A stretch of 64,000 bases of DNA from the NCBI GenBank assembly GCA_036785665.1, contig JAXIVJ010000343.1, forward strand, positions 124,001 through 188,000, given 5' to 3'. The DNA is from Chirona hameri. Taxonomy: Eukaryota > Arthropoda > Thecostraca > Balanomorpha > Balanidae. The translations under genes and the position numbers were made by a program. Positions 53,481 to 64,000 of this stretch are shown piece after piece (position 1 is the first letter of the stretch; every line of letters begins with the position of its first letter). A model generated the notes under the pieces. That model did not search any database, was not told where the DNA came from, and was given only the letters and a program-made list of their open reading frames with translations.

Positions 53481-53905
53481 TTTGACATTTCAGACCCGTG
53501 AAGGCAGGTGACCCAGCCGCGTCACAACGATCTCATGGCTGGGCGCCAAGTGCTAACACACATACTTTAGCTGGGACTGGTGGCTGGCAGCATTTATAAT
53601 TTCCCAGCACGGCTGTGGGAACAGCACCAATGACTCTCCAGAATGTCAATGATGATGTTATACTAGCAGGCTTGTATGGTCCCTGATTGGTAGAAACTCG
53701 ACCAACCAAAACACAGGACATGATACGGGCAAACAGAACAAATCACGCAGCCAAACAGCAACAGCAACACCAAATTCGGGTTCCCAATGAAGCATTCAAA
53801 CTAATTCTGTCTAAACATGGTCCTCCTACAAAACACAGCCAACCAGGATCGTTGATAACGCTCTGAGCGGCTAGCTGCGCACGAAACCTGTCTCAGTGTG
53901 GGGTA
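53481..53905. other. Unique sequence, no gene recognised
   Basis: About 425 bp between the 21-bp and 30/47-bp arrays. Only short ORFs. Confidence 0.45.
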
Positions 53906-56900
53906 CGGGGAGGACCCGGCAGCATCACCGCCACCTCCCTGTCCTCCGGGTACGGGGAGGGCCCGGCAGCATCACCGCCACCTCCCTGTCCTCCGGCAGC
54001 ATCACCACCACCTCCCTGTCACCCGGGTACGGGGAGGGCCCGGCAGCATCACCACCACCTCCCTGTCCTCCGGCAGCATCACCGCCACCTCCCTGTCCTC
54101 CGGGTACGGGGAGGACCCGGCAGCATCACCGCCACCTCCCTGTCCTCCGGCAGCATCACCGCCACCTCCCTGTCCTCCGGGTACGGGGAGGACCCGGCAG
54201 CATTACCGCCACCTCCCTGTCCTCCGGGTACGGGGAGGGCCCGGCAGCATCACCGCCACCTCCCTGTCCTCCGGCAGCATCACCGCCACCTCCCTGTCCT
54301 CCGGGTACGGGGAGGGCCCGGCAGCATCACCGCCACCTCCCTGTCCTCCGGCAGCATCACCGCCACCTCCCTGTCCTCCGGGTACGGGGAGGGCCCGGCA
54401 GCATCACCACCACCTCCCTGTCCTCCGGCAGCATCACCGCCACCTCCCTGTCCTCCGGCAGCATCACCACCACCTCCCTGTCACCCGGGTACGGGGAGGG
54501 CCCGGCAGCATCACCGCTACCTCCCTGTCACCCGGGTACGGGGAGGACCCGGCAGCATCACCGCCACCTCCCTGTCACCCGGGTACGGGGAGGGCCCGGC
54601 AGCATCACCGCCACCTCCCTGTCCTCCGGGTACGGGGAGGGCCCGGCAGCATCACCGCCACCTCCCTGTCCTCCGGCAGCATCACCGCCACCTCCCTGTC
54701 ACCCGGGTACGGGGAGGACCCGGCAGCATCACCGCCACCTCCCTGTCCTCCGGGTACGGGGAGGGCCCGGCAGCATCACCGCCACCTCCCTGTCCTCCGG
54801 CAGCATCACCGCCACCTGCCTGTCACCCGGGTACGGGGAGGGCCCGGCAGCATCACCGCCACCTCCCTGTCCTCCGGCAGCATCACCGCCACCTCCCTGT
54901 CCTCCGGGTACGGGGAGGACCCGGCAGCATCACCACCACCTCCCCGTCACCCGGGTACGGGGAGGGCCCGGCAGCATCACCGCTACCTCCCTGTCACCCG
55001 GGTACGGGGAGGGCCCGGCAGCATCACCGCTACCTCCCCGTCACCCGGGTACGGGGAGGGCCCGGCAGCATCACCGCTACCTCCCTGTCCTCCGGGTACG
55101 GGGAGGACCCGGCAGCATCACCGCCACCTCCCTGTCACCCGGCAGCATCACCGCCACCTCCCTGTCCTCCGGGTACGGGGAGGACCCGGCAGCATCACCG
55201 CCACCTCCCTGTCACCCGGGTACGGGGAGGACCCGGCAGCATCACCGCCACCTCCCTGTCACCCGGGTACGGGGAGGGCCCGGCAGCATCACCGCCACCT
55301 CCCCGTCACCCGGGTACGGGGAGGGCCCGGCAGCATCACCGCCACCTCCCTGTTACCCGGGTACGGGGAGGGCCCGGCAGCATCACCGCCACCTCCCTGT
55401 CCTCCGGCAGCATTACCGCTACCTCCCTGTCACCCGGGTACGGGGAGGGCCCGGCAGCATCACCGCCACCTCCCCGTCACCCGGGTACGGGGAGGGCCCG
55501 GCAGCATCACCGCCACCTCCCTGTTACCCGGGTACGGGGAGGGCCCGGCAGCATCACCGCCACCTCCCTGTCCTCCGGCAGCATCACCGCTACCTCCCTG
55601 TCACCCGGGTACGGGGAGGGCCCGGCAGCATCACCGCCACCTCCCTGTCCTCCGGCAGCATCACCACCACCTCCCTGTCCTCCGGGTACGGGGAGGGCCC
55701 GGCAGCATCACCGCCACCTCCCTGTCCTCCGGCAGCATCACCACCACCTCCCTGTCACCCGGGTACGGGGAGGGCCCGGCAGCATCACCGCCACCTCCCT
55801 GTCCTCCGGCAGCATCACCACCACCTCCCTGTCCTCCGGGTACGGGGAGGGCCCGGCAGCATCACCGCCACCTCCCTGTCCTCCGGCAGCATCACCGCCA
55901 CCTCCCTGTCCTCCGGGTACGGGGAGGGCCCGGCAGCATCACCGCCACCTCCCTGTCCTCCGGGTACGGGGAGGGCCCGGCAGCATCACCGCCACCTACC
56001 TGTCCTCCGGCAGCATCACCGCCACCTCCCTGTCCTCCGGGTACGGGGAGGGCCCGGCAGCATCACCACCACCTCCCTGTCCTCCGGCAGCATCACCGCC
56101 ACCTCCCTGTCCTCCAGGTACGGGGAGGGCCCGGCAGCATCACCACCACCTCCCTGTCCTCCGGCAGCATCACCACCACCTCCCTGTCCTCCGGGTACGG
56201 GGAGGGCCCGGCAGCATCACCACCACCTCCCTGTCCTCCGGGTACGGGGAGGGCCCGGCAGCATCACCGCCACCTCCCTGTCCTCCGGGTACGGGGAGGG
56301 CCCGGCAGCATCACCGCTACCTCCCTGTCACCCGGGTACGGGGAGGACCCGGCAGCATCACCGCCACCTCCCTGTCACCCGGGTACGGGGAGGGCCCGGC
56401 AGCATCACCACCACCTCCCTGTCCTCCGGCAGCATCACCGCCACCTCCCTGTCCTCCGGCAGCATCACCGCCACCTCCCTGTCCTCCGGGTACGGGGAGG
56501 GCCCGGCAGCATCACCACCACCTCCCTGTCCTCCGGCAGCATCACCGCCACCTCCCTGTCCTCCGGGTACGGGGAGGGCCCGGCAGCATCACCGCCACCT
56601 CCCTGTCACCCGGGTACGGGGAGGGCCCGGCAGCATCACCGCCACCTCCCTGTCACCCGGGTACGGGGAGGGCCCGGCAGCATCACCGCCACCTCCCTGT
56701 CCTCCGGCAGCATCACCGCCACCTCCCTGTCCTCCGGGTACGGGGAGGGCCCGGCAGCATCACCGCCACCTCCCTGTCACCCGGGTACGGGGAGGGCCCG
56801 GCAGCATCACCGCCACCTCCCTGTCCTCCGGGTACGGGGAGGACCCGGCAGCATCACCGCCACCTCCCTGTCCTCCGGCAGCATCACCGCCACCTCCCTG

Positions 56901-59900
56901 TCCTCCGGGTACGGGGAGGGCCCGGCAGCATCACCGCCACCTCCCTGTCCTCCGGGTACGGGGAGGGCCCGGCAGCATCACCACCACCTCCCTGTCCTCC
57001 GGGTACGGGGAGGGCCCGGCAGCATCACCACCACCTCCCTGTCCTCCGGGTACGGGGAGGGCCCGGCAGCATCACCGCCATCTCCCTGTCACCCGGGTAC
57101 GGGGAGGGCCCGGCAGCATCACCACCACCTCCCTGTCCTCCGGCAGCATCACCGCCACCTCCCTGTCCTCCGGCAGCATCACCGCCACCTCCCTGTCACC
57201 CGGGTACGGGGAGGGCCCGGCAGCATCACGGCCACCTCCCTGTCCTCCGGCAGCATCACCGCCACCTCCCTGTCACCCGGGTACGGGGAGGGCCCGGCAG
57301 CATCACCACCACCTCCCTGTCCTCCGGCAGCATCACCGCCACCTCCCTGTCCTCCGGCAGCATCACCGCCACCTCCCTGTCACCCGGGTACGGGGAGGGC
57401 CCGGCAGCATCACCGCCACCTCCCTGTCCTCCGGGTACGGGGAGGGCCCGGCAGCATCACCACCACCTCCCTGTCACCCGGGTACGGGGAGGACCCGGCA
57501 GCATCACCGCCACCTCCCTGTCACCCGGGTACGGGGAGGGCCCGGCAGCATCACCGCCACCTCCCTGTCCTCCGGCAGCATCACCGCCACCTCCCTGTCC
57601 TCCGGGTACGGGGAGGGCCCGGCAGCATCACCGCTACCTCCCTGTCCTCCGGCAGCATCACCGCCACCTCCCTGTCCTCCGGGTACGGGGAGGGCCCGGC
57701 AGCATCACCGCCACCTCCCTGTCCTCCGGCAGCATCACCGCCACCTCCCTGTCCTCCGGGTACGGGGAGGACCCGGCAGCATCACCACCACCTCCCTGTC
57801 CTCCGGCAGCATCACCACCACCTCCCTGTCACCCGGGTACGGGGAGGGCCCGGCAGCATCACCGCCACCTCCCTGTCCTCCGGCAGCATCACCACCACCT
57901 CCCTGTCACCCGGGTACGGGGAGGGCCCGGCAGCATCACCGCCACCTCCCTGTCCTCCGGCAGCATCACCACCACCTCCCTGTCCTCCGGGTACGGGGAG
58001 GGCCCGGCAGCATCACCGCCACCTCCCTGTCCTCCGGGTACGGGGAGGGCCCGGCAGCATCACCGCTACCTCCCTGTCCTCCGGGTACGGGGAGGACCCG
58101 GCAGCATCACCGCCACCTCCCTGTCCTCCGGCAGCATCACCACCACCTCCCTGTCCTCCGGGTACGGGGAGGGCCCGGCAGCATCACCGCCACCTCCCTG
58201 TCCTCCGGGTACGGGGAGGGCCCGGCAGCATCACCGCTACCTCCCTGTCCTCCGGGTACGGGGAGGACCCGGCAGCATCACCGCCACCTCCCTGTCACCC
58301 GGGTACGGGGAGGGCCCGGCAGCATCACCACCACCTCCCTGTCACCCGGGTACGGGGAGGGCCCGGCAGCATCACCGCCACCTCCCTGTCCTCCGGGTAC
58401 GGGGAGGGCCCGGCAGCATCACCGCCACCTCCCTGTCCTCCGGCAGCATCACCGCCACCTCCCTGTCCTCCGGGTACGGGGAGGACCCGGCAGCATCACC
58501 GCCACCTCCCTGTCCTCCGGGTACGGGGAGGGCCCGGCAGCATCACCGCCACCTCCCTGTCCTCCGGGTACGGGGAGGGCCCGGCAGCATCACCGCCACC
58601 TCCCTGTCCTCCGGCAGCATCACCGCCACCTCCCTGTCCTCCGGGTACGGGGAGGGCCCGGCAGCATCACCGCCACCTCCCTGTCCTCCGGCAGCATCAC
58701 CGCCACCTCCCTGTCCTCCGGGTACGGGGAGGACCCGGCAGCATCACCGCCACCTCCCTGTCCTCCGGCAGCATCACCGCCACCTCCCTGTCCTCCGGCA
58801 GCATCACCGCCACCTCCCTGTCCTCCGGGTACGGGGAGGGCCCGGCAGCATCACCGCCACCTCCCTGTCCTCCGGCAGCATCACCGCCACCTCCCTGTCC
58901 TCCGGGTACGGGGAGGACCCGGCAGCATCACCGCCACCTCCCTGTCCTCCGGCAGCATCACCGCCACCTCCCTGTCCTCCGGGTACGGGGAGGGCCCGGC
59001 AGCATCACCGCCACCTCCCTGTCCTCCGGGTACGGGGAGGGCCCGGCAGCATCACCGCCACCTCCCTGTCCTCCGGCAGCATCACCGCCACCTCCCTGTC
59101 CTCCGGGTACGGGGAGGGCCCGGCAGCATCACCACCACCTCCCCGTCACCCGGGTACGGGGAGGACCCGGCAGCATCACCGCCACCTCCCTGTCCTCCGG
59201 CAGCATCACCGCCACCTCCCTGTCCTCCGGGTACGGGGAGGGCCCGGCAGCATCACCGCCACCTCCCTGTCCTCCGGCAGCATCACCGCCACCTCCCTGT
59301 CCTCCGGGTACGGGGAGGGCCCGGCAGCATCACCGCCACCTCCCTGTCCTCCGGCAGCATCACCGCCACCTCCCTGTCACCCGGGTACGGGGAGGGCCCG
59401 GCAGCATCACCACCACCTCCCTGTCCTCCGGGTACGGGGAGGGCCCGGCAGCATCACCGCCACCTCCCTGTCCTCCGGCAGCATCACCGCCACCTCCCTG
59501 TCCTCCGGCAGCATCACCGCCACCTCCCTGTCCTCCGGGTACGGGGAGGGCCCGGCAGCATCACCACCACCTCCCTGTCCTCCGGGTACGGGGAGGGCCC
59601 GGCAGCATCACCGCCACCTCCCTGTCCTCCGGGTACGGGGAGGGCCCGGCAGCATCACCGCCACCTCCCTGTCCTCCGGCAGCATCACCGCCACCTCCCT
59701 GTCCTCCGGCAGCATCACCGCCACCTCCCTGTCCTCCGGGTACGGGGAGGGCCCGGCAGCATCACCACCACCTCCCTGTCCTCCGGGTACGGGGAGGACC
59801 CGGCAGCATCACCGCCACCTCCCTGTCCTCCGGGTACGGGGAGGGCCCGGCAGCATCACCGCCACCTCCCTGTCCTCCGGCAGCATCACCGCCACCTCCC

Positions 59901-62900
59901 TGTCCTCCGGGTACGGGGAGGACCCGGCAGCATCACCGCCACCTCCCTGTCCTCCGGGTACGGGGAGGGCCCGGCAGCATCACCACCACCTCCCTGTCCT
60001 CCGGGTACGGGGAGGGCCCGGCAGCATCACCGCCACCTCCCTGTTCTCCGGCAGCATCACCGCCACCTCCCTGTCCTCCGGGTACGGGGAGGACCCGGCA
60101 GCATCACCGCCACCTCCCTGTCCTCCGGGTACGGGGAGGGCCCGGCAGCATCACCGCCACCTCCCTGTCCTCCGGCAGCATCACCGCCACCTCCCTGTCC
60201 TCCGGGTACGGGGAGGGCCCGGCAGCATCACCGCCACCTCCCTGTCACCCGGGTACGGGGAGGGCCCGGCAGCATCACCGCCACCTCCCTGTCCTCCGGG
60301 TACGGGGAGGGCCCGGCAGCATCACCACCACCTCCCTGTCACCCGGGTACGGGGAGGGCCCGGCAGCATCACCACCACCTCCCTGTCACCCGGGTACGGG
60401 GAGGACCCGGCAGCATCACCACCACCTCCCTGTCACCCGGGTACGGGGAGGGCCCGGCAGCATCACCGCTACCTCCCTGTCACCCGGGTACGGGGAGGGC
60501 CCGGCAGCATCACCACCACCTCCCTGTCACCCGGGTACGGGGAGGACCCGGCAGCATCACCGCCACCTCCCTGTCACCCGGGTACGGGGAGGACCCGGCA
60601 GCATCACCACCACCTCCCTGTCACCCGGGTACGGGGAGGGCCCGGCAGCATCACCGCCACCTCCCTGTCCTCCGGCAGCATCACCACCACCTCCCTGTCC
60701 TCCGGCAGCATCACCGCCACCTCCCTGTCCTCCGGGTACGGGGAGGGCCCGGCAGCATCACCGCCACCTCCCTGTCCTCCGGCAGCATCACCGCCACCTC
60801 CCTGTCCTCCGGCAGCATCACCACCACCTCCCTGTCCTCCGGGTACGGGGAGGGCCCGGCAGCATCACCGCCACCTCCCTGTCCTCCGGCAGCATCACCG
60901 CCACCTCCCTGTCCTCCGGGTACGGGGAGGGCCCGGCAGCATCACCGCGACCTCCCTGTCCTCCGGCAGCATCACCACCACCTCCCTGTCACCCGGGTAC
61001 GGGGAGGGCCCGGCAGCATCACCGCCACCTCCCTGTCCTCCGGCAGCATCACCACCACCTCCCTGTCCTCCGGCAGCATCACCGCCACCTCCCTGTCCTC
61101 CGGGTACGGGGAGGGCCCGGCAGCATCACCGCCACCTCCCTGTCCTCCGGCAGCATCACCGCCACCTCCCTGTCCTCCGGCAGCATCACCGCCACCTCCC
61201 TGTCCTCCGGGTACGGGGAGGACCCGGCAGCATCACCGCCACCTCCCTGTCCTCCGGCAGCATCACCACCACCTCCCTGTCCTCCGGGTACGGGGAGGGC
61301 CCGGCAGCATCACCGCCACCTCCCTGTCCTCCGGCAGCATCACCACCACCTCCCTGTCCTCCGGGTACGGGGAGGGCCCGGCAGCATCACCACCACCTCC
61401 CCGTCACCCGGGTACGGGGAGGGCCCGGCAGCATCACCGCTACCTCCCTGTCCTCCGGCAGCATCACCGCCACCTCCCTGTCCTCCGGGTACGGGGAGGG
61501 CCCGGCAGCATCACCGCCACCTCCCTGTCCTCCGGCAGCATCACCGCCACCTCCCTGTCCTCCGGGTACGGGGAGGGCCCGGCAGCATCACCGCCACCTC
61601 CCTGTCCTCCGGTAGCATCACCGCCACCTCCCTGTCACCCGGGTACGGGGAGGACCCGGCAGCATCACCGCCACCTCCCTGTCCTCCGGGTACGGGGAGG
61701 GCCCGGCAGCATCACCGCTACCTCCCTGTCACCCGGGTACGGGGAGGGCCCGGCAGCATCACCGCTACCTCCCTGTCACCCGGGTACGGGGAGGACCCGG
61801 CAGCATCACCGCCACCTCCCTGTCACCCGGGTACTGGGAGGGCCCGGCAGCATCACCGCCACCTCCCTGTCCTCCGGCAGCATCACCGCCACCTCCCTGT
61901 CCTCCGGGTACGGGGAGGGCCCGGCAGCATCACCGCCACCTCCCTGTCCTCCGGGTACGGGGAGGGCCCGGCAGCATCACCGCCACCTCCCTGTCCTCCG
62001 GCAGCATCACCGCCACCTCCCTGTCACCCGGGTACGGGGAGGACCCGGCAGCATCACCGCCACCTCCCTGTCCTCCGGGTACGGGGAGGGCCCGGCAGCA
62101 TCACCGCTACCTCCCTGTCACCCGGGTACGGGGAGGGCCCGGCAGCATCACCGCTACCTCCCTGTCACCCGGGTACGGGGAGGACCCGCAGCATCACCGC
62201 CACCTCCCTGTCACCCGGGTACGGGGAGGGCCCGGCAGCATCACCACCACCTCCCTGTCCTCCGGGTACGGGGAGGACCCGGCAGCATCACCGCCACCTC
62301 CCTGTCCTCCGGGTACGGGGAGGGCCCGGCAGCATCACCGCCACCTCCCTGTCCTCCGGCAGCATCACCGCCACCTCCCTGTCCTCCGGGTACGGGGAGG
62401 ACCCGGCAGCATCACCGCCACCTCCCTGTCCTCCGGGTACGGGGAGGGCCCGGCAGCATCACCACCACCTCCCTGTCCTCCGGGTACGGGGAGGGCCCGG
62501 CAGTATCACCGCCACCTCCCTGTTCTCCGGCAGCATCACCGCCACCTCCCTGTCCTCCGGGTACGGGGAGGACCCGGCAGCATCACCGCCACCTCCCTGT
62601 CCTCCGGGTACGGGGAGGGCCCGGCAGCATCACCGCCACCTCCCTGTCACCCGGGTACGGGAAGGGCCCGGCAGCATCACCGCCACCTCCCTGTCCTCCG
62701 GGTACGGGGAGGGCCCGGCAGCATCACCACCACCTCCCTGTCACCCGGGTACGGGGAGGGCCCGGCAGCATCACCACCACCTCCCTGTCACCCGGGTACG
62801 GGGAGGACCCGGCAGCATCACCACCACCTCCCTGTCACCCGGGTACGGGGAGGGCCCGGCAGCATCACCGCTACCTCCCTGTCACCCGGGTACGGGGAGG

Positions 62901-64000
62901 GCCCGGCAGCATCACCACCACCTCCCTGTCACCCGGGTACGGGGAGGACCCGGCAGCATCACCGCCACCTCCCTGTCACCCGGGTACGGGGAGGACCCGG
63001 CAGCATCACCACCACCTCCCTGTCACCCGGGTACGGGGAGGGCCCGGCAGCATCACCGCCACCTCCCTGTCCTCCGGCAGCATCACCACCACCTCCCTGT
63101 CCTCCGGCAGCATCACCGCCACCTCCCTGTCCTCCGGGTACGGGGAGGGCCCGGCAGCATCACCGCCACCTCCCTGTCCTCCGGCAGCATCACCGCCACC
63201 CCCCTGTCCTCCGGCAGCATCACCACCACCTCCCTGTCCTCCGGGTACGGGGAGGGCCCGGCAGCATCACCGCCACCTCCCTGTCCTCCGGCAGCATCAC
63301 CGCCACCTCCCTGTCCTCCGGGTACGGGGAGGGCCCGGCAGCATCACCGCCACCTCCCTGTCCTCCGGCAGCATCACCACCACCTCCCTGTCACCCGGGT
63401 ACGGGGAGGGCCCGGCAGCATCACCGCCACCTCCCTGTCCTCCGGCAGCATCACCACCACCTCCCTGTCCTCCGGCAGCATCACCGCCACCTCCCTGTCC
63501 TCCGGGTACGGGGAGGGCCCGGCAGCATCACCGCCACCTCCCTGTCCTCCGGCAGCATCACCGCCACCTCCCTGTCCTCCGGCAGCATCACCGCCACCTC
63601 CCTGTCCTCCGGGTACGGGGAGGACCCGGCAGCATCACCGCCACCTCCCTGTCCTCCGGCAGCATCACCACCACCTCCCTGTCCTCCGGGTACGGGGAGG
63701 GCCCGGCAGCATCACCGCCACCTCCCTGTCCTCCGGCAGCATCACCACCACCTCCCTGTCCTCCGGGTACGGGGAGGGCCCGGCAGCATCACCACCACCT
63801 CCCCGTCACCCGGGTACGGGGAGGGCCCGGCAGCATCACCGCTACCTCCCTGTCCTCCGGCAGCATCACCGCCACCTCCCTGTCCTCCGGGTACGGGGAG
63901 GGCCCGGCAGCATCACCGCCACCTCCCTGTCCTCCGGCAGCATCACCGCCACCTCCCTGTCCTCCGGGTACGGGGAGGGCCCGGCAGCATCACCGCCACC
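53906..64000. repeat. 30/47-bp minisatellite (10.1 kb, runs off the window)
   Basis: Hundreds of copies of the core GGCAGCATCACCGCCACCTC plus CCTGTCCTCC (30 bp), with or without a 17-bp module GGGTACGGGGAGGRCCC (giving 47 bp). Variants CCGCC/CCACC/CCGCT and CCTCC/CACCC mark subtypes. A stretch of about 1.5-2 kb near 60.0-61.6 kb recurs near 62.4-64.0 kb. Extremely GC-rich; no ORF of note. Confidence 0.97.

Noticed and set aside
52433..53488. 350-codon ORF with (CDMAGSQ)n heptapeptides
   Set aside because: A repetitive secreted or structural protein was considered, but three frames on both strands are equally open and no signal peptide, splice site or flanking coding sequence supports it.

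Overview
This is animal nuclear DNA dominated by transposable elements and minisatellites. No bacterial operons, rRNA, tRNA or CRISPR arrays are visible. The signs of an animal genome are non-LTR retrotransposons (LINEs) with poly(A) or microsatellite tails, MITE-like DNA transposons with target-site duplications, dozens of mini- and microsatellites, and a few short open segments bounded by spliceosomal GT/AG signals. The mix of CR1/L2-like and I-group LINEs and the GC-rich, alanine-run host exons suggests an invertebrate, perhaps marine. The species cannot be fixed from sequence alone.

Layout. 1-5.2 kb: a 5'-truncated LINE between two microsatellites, a 43/46-bp minisatellite, two probable minus-strand host exons (2718-2977 and 3304-3404, phase-compatible), and 57-bp and 69-bp minisatellites. 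5.24-9.98 kb: a large, slightly diverged inverted repeat (arms about 2.3 kb, spacer about 165 bp) carrying a decayed LINE 3' end and a decayed unknown ORF in each arm. 10.8-14.3 kb: 75-bp, 11/12-bp and 35-bp minisatellites. 14.4-18.6 kb: a piggyBac-like MITE with TTAA duplications, and a 2.06-kb hAT-like non-autonomous element inserted in a ~130-bp tandem repeat.

18.9-39.5 kb is the centrepiece: six I-group LINE copies, all on the plus strand and head to tail, each ending in poly(A). The first copy and all five internal junctions carry the same hexamer TGGGGC at the 5' boundary. Two copies carry ORF2 (endonuclease, reverse transcriptase, RNase H). Three carry only the Gag-like ORF1, with GC-rich ~230-300-bp repeats in place of ORF2 but the same 3' end. 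One is a ~215-bp stub of 3' UTR. The mixture of Gag-only and Gag+Pol elements in one head-to-tail array recalls the organisation of the Drosophila HeT-A/TART/TAHRE telomeric retrotransposons, although no telomeric simple repeat is seen here. ORF2 proteins could copy Gag-only RNAs in trans through the shared 3' hairpin (inference).

40.1-64 kb: almost entirely minisatellite (25, 24/25, 31/38, 46, 32/35, 21 and 30/47 bp units), the last running off the window end. Between the arrays lie a probable minus-strand exon (48491-48665) whose 5' splice site is embedded in, and multiplied by, a 46-bp minisatellite, and two weaker exon candidates. Most long ORFs in this part are artefacts of stop-free repeats. 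In total roughly 40% of the window is tandem repeat and about 45% is transposon-derived.
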